A stretch of DNA of 57,281 nucleotides from positions 1 through 57,281 of the forward strand of contig JBNGIQ010009063.1 in NCBI GenBank assembly GCA_049999765.1, in the 5' to 3' direction. Of this stretch, positions 11,809 to 20,224 are shown piece by piece (position 1 is the stretch's first letter; the number at the start of each line of letters is the position of its first letter). This stretch comes from Phaeoceros laevis (Eukaryota; Anthocerotophyta; Anthocerotopsida; Notothyladales). The notes under the pieces are model-generated. The model worked only from the letters and a program-made list of their open reading frames with translations. It did no database searches and was not told the DNA's origin. The position numbers were made by a program, and so were the translations under genes.

Positions 11809-11877
11809 AATCCTACGGTGCACGAAGATATTTGAACCATCTGCACAAGGAAGAATATCTTCGTGCACAGTAGGATT
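11809..11877. other. Inverted repeat, potential hairpin
   Basis: AATCCTACGGTGCACGAAGA-TATT (11809-11832) pairs with its reverse complement at 11854-11877 at 23 of 24 positions, around a 21-nt loop. It lies just 3' of the polyphenol oxidase and 5' of the PPR gene. It could be a 3' processing hairpin, a small foldback element relic or a small-RNA precursor. Confidence 0.85.
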
Positions 11878-11883
11878 AACGGG

Positions 11884-11946
11884 ATGGAGCATCCGCAGTC
11901 TTGGTTGCCAAACAGCTGGTGGGCATGCCCGCTGGACTCCGACTGA
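11884..11946 (+). other. Short upstream ORF resembling the PPR-DYW N-terminus
   Basis: Twenty codons beginning M-E-H-P-Q-S-W-L-P-N-S, similar to M-Q-H-Q-R-S-W-T-P-T-S at the proposed PPR start (12004). The surrounding ~62 bp is also similar in DNA (GGATGGAGCATCCGCAGTCT against GGATGCAACATCAGCGGTCT). It looks like a local duplication and could act as an upstream ORF. Confidence 0.5.
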
Positions 11947-12003
11947 AAAACCCTGCAATTACTCCACCTGCAGTTGCGCACCACCAACGGAAATCGTTAC
12001 AGG

Positions 12004-15000
12004 ATGCAACATCAGCGGTCTTGGACGCCAACATCTGGGGGGCAGGCCCAGACTCTGGAGCTGGAGCGGCGTTTGAATGTGCCTCCGAGGCAATGGATTC
12101 ACACAAGCCGGACATTCGTTCCCTGCAGTTGCTTAGCAGCTAAGCTAGGCATACCGGACAATAGCAGTGCAGTAGAGCAGCAAGAGTTGTTGTGGAGGCA
12201 GTATTTCTTGGACCCCACATTGTGGTGGCACTGCAGGACGAACAAGAAGAGCGCCCCCTCTCCCGATTTCAGGCACAAGGAGACCAAGGAGCCCCTATGG
12301 CTGAACGACTTCTACAAGCCTGACTGGGTGGATGCGCAGCTGACTGTGTTGGAGAGGCGGATTCGACGGTCTGCTCAGCCTACATCCAACCCCTTGTTGC
12401 ACCATAATGCTGGCGCTCCGACGGTCCCTTATGGTCAACGGTACGCAACTGCTCAGACGGTGAACGAACTGTGTGCGAATGGGCATCTTAGTCGAGCAGT
12501 TGACGCTTTGAGTGACTTAGCGGACACACAATGTCGTGTGTCCACTTCCCTCCTGTACAGAGTCATCCGGAGATGTGGGGCTGAGAAAAATCTGGTTTTG
12601 GGGCGACGACTTGATGTTCTCACTGACAAGCTTGGGTACGGATCCAATGCATTTTTGGGAAACCATCTCTTGCGCATGTATGCATGTCAAGGCCGGTTAC
12701 AGGAGGCGATGCAGGTGTTCAAAAGGCTGGCCACACCATCAGTTTTCGTGTGGTTCTCTATTATATCTGCACATGTTGAACAGGGAAAACCTGGTGTGGC
12801 CATTCAACTGTACCATGAGATGCGTGGATCAAGTTTGGAGCCAAATAGTTACATTTATGTCGCTGCCCTGCAAGCTTGTGCAAGAGCGGAAGACGTGCAA
12901 TCTGGCAGGCAGGTGCACGCTGATGTGTTGGAGAGTGGCATTCAGCCTAACTCTTTTGTGTGCACCTGCCTGGTGGACATGTATGCAAAATGTGGCCAGT
13001 TGGAAGATGCTCGCGAAGTGTTTGACAGTCTGTCCACAAGAGATGTGGTAACATGGAATGCCATGATAAATGGGTATGCTGAGCACGGGCATGGTCTGCA
13101 AGCGCTTACATTGTATGCAAGTATGGAGCAGGGAGGCCTGATTTTAGCAAACAGTTCCACGTTTGCGTGCCTCCTGAAGGCTTGTACATGTGCTGGTGCT
13201 CTACAGCAGGGCAGGCAGCTGCATTCAGAGATTGTAAAAAGAGGACTACTTGAAGGTGACGTTGTACTGGGCAATTGTCTCGTAAATATGTATGCAAAGT
13301 GTGGCCAGTTGGAAGATGCACGCAAGCTGTTTGACAGTCTGGCCATAAGAGATGCGGCAACATTGAATGCCATGATAAATGGGTATGCTGAGCATGGGCT
13401 CGGTCCCCAGGCGCTCGAAGTGTATGCAAGCATGGAGCAGGAGGGCCTGATTTTAGCAAACGCTGTTACGTATGTTTGCCTCCTGAAGGCTTGTGCAAGT
13501 GCTGGTGCTCTACAGCAGGGCAGGCAGCTACATTCAGGGATTGTAGAGAGAGGACTACTTGAAGGTGACGTAGTCCTGGGCACTTGTCTCGTAAATATGT
13601 ATGCAAAATGTGGCCAGTTAGAAGATGCACGCAAAGTGTTTGACAGTCTGGCCACAAGGAATGCGGTAACATGGAATGCCATGATAAATGGGTATGCTGA
13701 GCATGGGCTCGGTCCCCAGGCGCTCGCATTGTATGCAGGGATGGAGCAGGAGGGCCTGATTTTAGCTGACAGTTTTACGTTTGCTTGCCTCCTGAAGGCT
13801 TGTGCAAGTGCTGGTGCTCTACAGCAGGGCAGGCAGCTACATTCAGAGATCGTAGAGAGAGGACTACTTGAAGGTGATGTAGTCCTGGGCACTTGTCTTC
13901 TAAATATGTATGCAAAATGTGGCCAGTTGGAAGATGCTCGCAAAGTGTTTGACAGTCTGGCCACAAGGAATGCGGTAACATGGAATGCCATGATAAGTGG
14001 GTATGCTGAGCACGGGGTCGGTCCCCAGGCACTCGCATTGTATGCAAGGATGGAGCTGGAAGGCCTGATTTTAGCAGACAGTTCTACGTATGCCTGCCTC
14101 CTTAAGGCTTGTACAAGTGCTGGTGATCTACAGCAGGGTAGGCAGCTACATTCAGGGATCCTAAAACAAGAACTGCTCGAAGGTAACATAGTACTGGGCA
14201 ATTGCCTCATAGATATGTATGCAAAATGTGGCCAGTTGGAAGATGCACGCAAAGTGTTTGACAGTCTGTCCACAAGGAATGCGGTAACATGGAATGCCAT
14301 GATTAATGGGTATGCTGAGCATGGGCTCGGTCCCCAGGCGCTTGCGGTGTATGCAAGTATGGTGCAGGAAGGCCTGATTTTAGCAGACAGTTTTACGTTT
14401 GCTAGCCTCCTGAAGGTTTGTGCAAGTGCTGGTGATCTACAGCAGGGCAGGCAGCTACATTCAGGGATGGTAGAGAGAGGACTACTTGAAGGGGATGTAG
14501 TCCTGGGCACTTGTCTCGTAAATATGTATGCAAAATGTGGCCAGTTAGAAGATGCACGCAAAGTGTTTGACAGTCTGGCCACAAGGGATGCGGTAACATG
14601 GAATGCCATGATGAATGGGTATGCTGAGCATGGGCTTGGTCCGCAGGCGCTCACATTGTATGCAACGATGGAGCAGGAAGGCCTGATTTTAGCAGACAGT
14701 TTTACGTTTGCTTGCCTCCTGAAGGCCTGTACAAGTGCTGGTGGTCTACAGCAGGGCAGGCAGCTACATTCAGGGATCGTAAAAAGAGAAATGCTTGAAG
14801 GTAACATAGTACTGGGCAATTGCCTTGTACATATGTATGCAAAATGTGGCCAGTTGGAAGATGCACGCAAAGTGTTTGACAGCCTGTCCACAAGGGATGT
14901 GGTAACATGGAATGCCATGATAAATGGGTATGGTAGAAACAATGAAGGCCACAAGGCTACAGCCTGTTTCGAAGAGATGATGCTGGCCGGTATTCAGCCT

Positions 15001-15813
15001 GATGATACTACATTTACTTGCCTTCTTGTAGCATGCAGTAATGCGGGGCTGGTCAGTGAGGGTCCACAGTATTTTGATGCCATGGTGAAACAGCATGGCC
15101 TCAACCCGACAACTGAGCATTATGTGTGCATGGTTGATCTTCTTGGGCGGGCTGGCCATTTAGGTGAAGCAGAGAAGGTGCTGAAGTCAGCTGGGTGTGA
15201 AATGGATGCTGTTGGGTTGATGTCATTGCTGAATGCCTGCAAGAGTCATGGGGATATAGAGCGGGGAACACGGTGTTTTGAAAGTCTTGTTGAGCTGGAT
15301 CCTCAGAATGCCTCTGCATATGTGCTCATGGCCAATATGTATGCAGATGCAGATAGGTGGGCGGATGTAGATAGAATTGAAAGGTTGAGAAAGTTGGCAG
15401 GAGCCAGGAAGAAACCTGCAGTGGCAGGCATTGAGGTGAACAAGCAGGTGCATACATTTGTTGTGGGGGAAGAAAGGGGTGACCTTTCATGCAAGGTTTG
15501 GAGCACAAATGAACGGTTGAAGGAGGAAGGGAACCATGTACCACACACCAAGCTTGTGTTGAAGCCAGTGTCTGAGAAGGAGAAGGAAGATCAACTGTGT
15601 GGGCATGCTGAGAAGCTAGCTTTGGCGTTTGGTCTTTTGAACACACCCGGTGGCACACCTCTGCTGGTAACCAAAAACCTGCGGATGTGCAGGGATTGCC
15701 ACTCTTCCACAGAGATTATGTCAAGGGTTGAAAAGAGGGACATCGTTGTACGGGACGCACACCGTGTGCATCGATTCGAGGCAGGGACCTGTAGCTGCAA
15801 GGGTCGACACTGA
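12004..15813 (+). CDS. PPR-DYW editing factor with N-terminal OSB-type PDF motif
   Basis: Intronless, 1269 aa, probably an organellar RNA editing factor. The open frame extends 10 codons upstream to a TTG at 11974, but the first ATG is 12004. Near the N-terminus (DNA 12184-12348) is a PDF motif like that of plant organellar single-stranded-DNA-binding (OSB) proteins: F-L-D-P-T-L-W-W, S-P-D-F-R-H-K-E-T, P-L-W-L, W-V-D-A-Q-L. PLS-type PPR repeats follow, including six P-L-S triplets of 103 aa that are nearly identical. Then come E domains and a DYW-type deaminase with H-A-E and C-R-D-C-H zinc/catalytic residues. The PG box reads K-K-P-A instead of x-x-P-G, and the protein ends C-S-C-K-G-R-H instead of D-Y-W. 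The Arg-rich N-terminus fits organelle import. No frameshifts. Confidence 0.93.
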   Translation: MQHQRSWTPTSGGQAQTLELERRLNVPPRQWIHTSRTFVPCSCLAAKLGIPDNSSAVEQQELLWRQYFLDPTLWWHCRTNKKSAPSPDFRHKETKEPLWLNDFYKPDWVDAQLTVLERRIRRSAQPTSNPLLHHNAGAPTVPYGQRYATAQTVNELCANGHLSRAVDALSDLADTQCRVSTSLLYRVIRRCGAEKNLVLGRRLDVLTDKLGYGSNAFLGNHLLRMYACQGRLQEAMQVFKRLATPSVFVWFSIISAHVEQGKPGVAIQLYHEMRGSSLEPNSYIYVAALQACARAEDVQSGRQVHADVLESGIQPNSFVCTCLVDMYAKCGQLEDAREVFDSLSTRDVVTWNAMINGYAEHGHGLQALTLYASMEQGGLILANSSTFACLLKACTCAGALQQGRQLHSEIVKRGLLEGDVVLGNCLVNMYAKCGQLEDARKLFDSLAIRDAATLNAMINGYAEHGLGPQALEVYASMEQEGLILANAVTYVCLLKACASAGALQQGRQLHSGIVERGLLEGDVVLGTCLVNMYAKCGQLEDARKVFDSLATRNAVTWNAMINGYAEHGLGPQALALYAGMEQEGLILADSFTFACLLKACASAGALQQGRQLHSEIVERGLLEGDVVLGTCLLNMYAKCGQLEDARKVFDSLATRNAVTWNAMISGYAEHGVGPQALALYARMELEGLILADSSTYACLLKACTSAGDLQQGRQLHSGILKQELLEGNIVLGNCLIDMYAKCGQLEDARKVFDSLSTRNAVTWNAMINGYAEHGLGPQALAVYASMVQEGLILADSFTFASLLKVCASAGDLQQGRQLHSGMVERGLLEGDVVLGTCLVNMYAKCGQLEDARKVFDSLATRDAVTWNAMMNGYAEHGLGPQALTLYATMEQEGLILADSFTFACLLKACTSAGGLQQGRQLHSGIVKREMLEGNIVLGNCLVHMYAKCGQLEDARKVFDSLSTRDVVTWNAMINGYGRNNEGHKATACFEEMMLAGIQPDDTTFTCLLVACSNAGLVSEGPQYFDAMVKQHGLNPTTEHYVCMVDLLGRAGHLGEAEKVLKSAGCEMDAVGLMSLLNACKSHGDIERGTRCFESLVELDPQNASAYVLMANMYADADRWADVDRIERLRKLAGARKKPAVAGIEVNKQVHTFVVGEERGDLSCKVWSTNERLKEEGNHVPHTKLVLKPVSEKEKEDQLCGHAEKLALAFGLLNTPGGTPLLVTKNLRMCRDCHSSTEIMSRVEKRDIVVRDAHRVHRFEAGTCSCKGRH
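13201..14937 (+). repeat. 309-bp tandem repeats coding for P-L-S triplets
   Basis: The word CTACAGCAGG(G) recurs at 13201, 13510, 13819, 14128, 14437 and 14746, exactly 309 bp apart. Each unit encodes one L (36 aa), S (31 aa) and P (36 aa) motif, and the units are visibly more than 90 percent alike in DNA. The last unit is followed by a diverged repeat. Such homogeneity suggests recent tandem expansion or gene conversion. Confidence 0.93.
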
Positions 15814-16396
15814 GCGGAAGAAAAAGTGCTACTGACGCATTTCAACCGCATTCATCATCTGAGCCATCTTGACACCAGAGGCCAAAATGCCGGGTGGAAA
15901 TATAGCGTTGCTTACAGTTCATCTTACACACGGGATTTGACAGATACGTTTCGGCTTTGTTTATGTTGCAGACTATTTTTTGTTTCTGACGTGTCGGCTA
16001 GATGCCGGGTTGCCAAACGGGTCGTTAATGGGGTTCTCGGTTGGCGGCAGTTGTCCATTACCGGCGGTGGCCCACTTTTGCTAATGGAGTTCTAGAGTTC
16101 TAGACTAGAGAGTTCAAGGGAGTTCTTTGCTTTACGAAAGCGTTTAGCGGTCCCTTTAGGGGCGTTTAGAAATTTAGAGGTAAGAACAAACAGAAAGGTT
16201 CTTCTCCTCCTTCGTTAGCTTCACAAACGAAAAGCACGGCTCCAAGAAAAAAGCCAGAGAGCTTCTATCTCTTGTGTGCAGCTTCAAGAAAGCGCGCTTT
16301 GCGCTTTCTACGCGAGAGCCTTAGAAAACATATTTCTTTTTCTGAGCGCCGCGCAGCGTTCTAGGGAACACAGCTATGTCTTGAAAGGTACCAGGG
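15814..16396. other. Intergenic region
   Basis: The first ~75 bases after the PPR stop (to about 15887) are shared with the inverted DYW fragment near 28.4 kb. Further on lie palindromic words around GTTCTAGAGTTCTAGACTAGAGAG (16090-16112). No gene seen. Confidence 0.4.
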
Positions 16397-18290
16397 ATGT
16401 CGGGTTTTTCTTCAGGATCAGGGTTAGCATCTGTGCTGGAGTTGGCGCCAAGGATGCTTGGTTTGTCATCAGGATCGGGATTAGCTACAGCATTGGAGTT
16501 GCTGAGCCAGTCTTCTTCAATCTCATCGAAGTCTTTGCATTCATGGTTTTCTCTCAGTGCTGCCTCCGCTGCTGCTGCCGCTGCTGCGAGTATTACATTT
16601 CTTCCAGCACATCCGTCGGTCGCAACTTCTTTTCACGAGTCAGGGTAAGACTCTTGTTTTTTTCATGCTTGATCAATGACCAAAAGGACGTGGTTGCCCT
16701 GATTCGCGTTGGAGTTCGACCTGGTTCCTGCACAGCTAATTTTCACCTCACATTGTTGCAGTGACTGGACCGGCAGCACTGTTGCCTACTGTGATAAGGA
16801 TTCGGACTCTGATCCCTGGATTGATTCTAGATGGACCTGGGATCCTAAGCTGTACCCCAAGCATTATGATATTGAGTTGAAACCACTCTTCTCTGCTTTC
16901 CGTGTAAAAGCCCTGGGAGCCACTGCTCTTCGTGCATTTCTTGTGAATTTCCTGCCACTGCTCGAGGCGTACATTCAACCTGATGAAGATGATCTAGAAG
17001 ATGAAGCTGAGCACCCTCCAAAGCTTCCCCCTGATCCGAGTGTTGCATTTCGACTGTCCTTCAGACTAATCGCACGAGAGGTTGGTTCGTTTTGTCCTTC
17101 CTGTTTGTGTCGAAATCATGCTCACAAGCCCTTAGTGCTGTTCTTTCCTACTTCACTTCTCTGTGTATCAGTCTGACGTTTGCTCTTTGGGACTTAATTC
17201 TTGATTCTCTTCTGTGTCTCTGATGTTTAGGTGACAGTGATCACTACAAGGCGGGTGATTGAGAGGATAGTTGTACGTCGTGTTTCACCACGGACTGCCT
17301 GGAAGCTGCTGAAGGGTAGGTCTCACCACAGTGATCACTTCAACCATGACTAGTAGCAAAATGAGTCATAATGAAGCAAATACCTGACCGGTCATATTCT
17401 TATCCCTTTGCAGATGTTCCAAAATCAGCTGTTCGAAAAGCGCAGAGGCATTATACTCGCTGGCAGCTGTTCACGAGTGTTTGTAGAACTACTTTCAGAG
17501 GTGTCTGCTTCTTCTGGGCCCTTGGTGCCTGCATGTGTATAATTGTTTTCGTGAATCTCGATTTGAACTGTCATTGGTGACGCAGTGTCTTCACTCTGCA
17601 AAATTCCATCCAGAACGCATATGTTGACCTTTTTGTTGTTGGCAGTCTTGGGCAGGATGTACAAAGTTCTTGTGTGCTGAAAATTCAAAATTCTGTTGAT
17701 ATAACCCAAGCCACAGTAGTATCCATCACAGTAGGGGCTGCTGTTTTCCTGATACGTTATGAGCGACTTTCTTAGAGGTGCTTCCTGTGTTTGCAGCTCA
17801 ACTTTTGGGGGTGGCAGCAAACTGGATTGTACAGTTCGCAATTGATGTTGCCAGTTGCCTTCAGTCTGCTTTTGAACGGAGGAAGGAGGAAAATAAGAAG
17901 ACGTTGCAGATAGAGCCGGAAGATTTGAAGAAGTTAGCATTGCGTACTGCAGCAAACACTCTCAGGGCTGGTGCTTCCCTCACGTTCGCATCCCTTGGTG
18001 CAGGCCTTGGAACAGTTTTGATCAGACCTAACTCCGGCACTTGGATTGGTGAGATACTCCACCCACTATTGTCTGTTGACTGCAAGGCAATTGAAATCGG
18101 TAGGTTGGGCTGTGTCGGGCTGGACTGACTCTGTTTGATAGCATGCAATGCAGGAATTACGGTCGGTGAATTTGCGGGACCATTTGTTGTTCAGATGATT
18201 TTTGACAGTTGGCTTATTCATGGCACTATTATTCCCCCACCATCCGGCGGTTTCCCCAAGGGTGGAAAAGGAGGCAGGGATCGTAGGTGA
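16397..18290 (+). CDS. Unrecognised plant protein, possibly organelle membrane
   Basis: Six exons with agreeing phases, 375 aa: 16397-16644, 16762-17080, 17231-17315, 17414-17500, 17797-18048, 18154-18290. I do not recognise the family. The N-terminus is Ser/Ala-rich with an alanine run, like a transit peptide. The middle has an acidic stretch (P-D-E-D-D-L-E-D-E-A-E) and basic segments (T-T-R-R-V-I-E-R-I-V-V-R-R-V). The C-terminal third has small-residue hydrophobic segments (A-S-L-T-F-A-S-L-G-A-G-L-G; G-E-F-A-G-P-F-V-V) that could span a membrane, then a Gly/Lys-rich tail. Intron 4 (296 nt) is long for this window. The splice consistency makes the gene convincing; the function is unknown. 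Confidence 0.7.
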
Positions 18291-19386
18291 AAGGCAGGGA
18301 CCTGCCAGGTTTGCGTTTAGCATGCAGCAAGGTAGAGAATTGGAGCTCGCTCCGTGATGCCGGTGGTGGTGACTCCTCTCGTGCCTGAATCGAGTTGTAG
18401 AAAAGGTCTTAGAAGATAAGCGGTTTCACCTGGTCTGACGCGTTAGTCCCAAAATCACGAGCTGGCCACTGAAGGATGCACATCGGACTTCGGAATGCCG
18501 CTAATAATTATCCGCCGTGCATGGAACATTGAGGTTCCCGCATTGGTGCATGTACCTCTTTCTATCTCGGGCCCATTGAAGTTAACAGCCAGAGACGCCC
18601 CAAAGGGCAAGTGGACGAAAGTGTGGGAGAAGGAAAGCGTGTGACATCAGGACATCTTCCAATATTTCGCTCTTTTTGCCACTTGGCTCGTGGTTGCGCT
18701 ATGCAATGAGAAAAAGCCGTACTTCAATGCTCGGCGACGCTCGCGTGCTCACAATGTAATAAACTGTACTCACACTCCACATCAGTCCGTGGTCGAACGT
18801 CGACAAGTAACAATGACCCGGCTATGGGCACATCGAAGAGGCGGTTTTCTAAGAATAATCCATAGGCAGCCGTATGCGCGTTGAAATCGACTCTTAGCGC
18901 TGGGAACCATTCTCTGGAAGAATTTCCTGCTGGCAGATAAGAATAAGGTGGCATATTGATTGCTCACATGAGCCGGCCAATCCAAACAGGCACACCATAC
19001 AATCGTTGCAGCAGACACGAACACCATAGCCATCCAACTATTTTGAATCATGGAATGCGGGCCAGATTTTTATCATGGAGTATCAGAGTTGCACCAGAAT
19101 TGCTAGTGCATTCTCAGAGTAAAGGAAACGAATTGTACACAGCAAACTACGAGCATTAGGGTTGCTTGCCCCAACCTCGTTAAATCAGATGTAGGAACCG
19201 GTTGATGGTTCCACAGTGTCAATGCCACTGCAGGCCTGCTGACCTCATCACCTAGCTGCAATGCACAACGTCGGACCTGCAGTAAGGCAAAAATGCTGAA
19301 CAATTTTAGGAACAGGAATGCACCAGCCTTCAAGCAAGGCAGTGGGAAAGAAAGCTCACTGTCCACACGATCGTGAAGGAGTGTAC
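18291..19386. other. Gene-less stretch between convergent genes
   Basis: About 1.1 kb between the unknown-protein gene and PSRP6 (opposite strand), so it holds both 3' ends. No open frame here is long or family-like, and no tRNA, repeat array or mobile element was recognised. Confidence 0.4.
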
Positions 19387-19692
19387 CTAGGAGGTTGCAG
19401 CTTCCACAGGTTGAGCCTCAGCTTGCTCTGGAACTTCGGAAGTGTCGAGGCCCCAGATGGGAGGCGGCTTGGGCAGCCTGGGGTAGTATGTCGGGCCCTT
19501 GCGATTCTTGTCATAAGGATTGTGCTTCTTAGGCCGCGTCTTCACATGGTGTGCGGTCGCCTTCTTCTGCGGCCTAGACGAACATTCGATCACCAACGGA
19601 GCGACGGACCGCGAGCTCGGCTTGCAGGCGGGTGCTGGAAGGAAGACACGGGAGGAGGAGGACAGCAGCGAACAGGAGACGGCCATCGCCAT
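19387..19692 (-). CDS. PSRP6: Plastid ribosomal large-subunit protein PSRP6 / cL38
   Basis: Single exon, 101 aa, matching the plastid-specific 50S protein PSRP6 (cL38). After a Ser-rich transit peptide comes the conserved core V-I-E-C-S-S-R-P-Q-K-K-A-T-A-H-H, then K-T-R-P-K-K and a proline-rich segment (Y-Y-P-R-L-P-K-P-P-P-I-W). It has no bacterial counterpart and acts in the chloroplast ribosome. Length is close to the Arabidopsis protein (about 106 aa). It is divergent from the WAT1-like gene at 20225. Confidence 0.92.
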   Translation of the reverse strand: MAMAVSCSLLSSSSRVFLPAPACKPSSRSVAPLVIECSSRPQKKATAHHVKTRPKKHNPYDKNRKGPTYYPRLPKPPPIWGLDTSEVPEQAEAQPVEAATS

Positions 19693-20224
19693 TTCGCTTG
19701 CTGCTACCTACCACAGTCGAAAGATTCAACCCTAAACCGAAGGGCACTTCAGGCAAGGCTACGCCACCCACAATTTTTGAGAAGGAAAACCACTTATCCT
19801 ATGCTGTTTGGGCGGATTCTGCCATGTGTTCAATAGGGTAGGATAGTTGTTGACTGCTTGGTTGTTGACTGTATATCGATGTGGCTGAATTCTCGCCAGT
19901 GACGAACGGAGGTGATTCCAGCCTGGCTTGACAGTAGGTCACATTTCTCTTTCATCAATTAGACAGGGACAGTTGCCCGTTCTGATTCTCTCTGCAATAA
20001 TGGACTAATGCGGGGTAGTCTCCCTGCCTTCCTCGCAGGGACTTGGGGGGACGGGAGGACTCTGGACTCCGAGTCAGGGAGCTGGTCCGCGTGGGCGGCA
20101 GTCGCAGGCGGCTCTGATCGAAGCAGTTGTAGTGATCTTTGTGTTCTAATAAGCGCCCTCTCCCGCCCGCTCGACACCCGAATTGCCTCATGGTCGTGGT
20201 GGAACGAGGAGCAAATTGGTGAAC
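19693..20224. other. Divergent promoter region, PSRP6 / WAT1-like
   Basis: 532 bp between two divergently read start codons. No additional gene was recognised; open frames here are short and unlike any family known to me. Confidence 0.4.

Noticed and set aside
12942-14954. Very long minus-strand open frame (670 codons) with a repeated peptide
   Set aside because: It is the antisense shadow of the 309-bp PPR repeats; the repeat sequence simply lacks stops in that frame and no protein family is matched.
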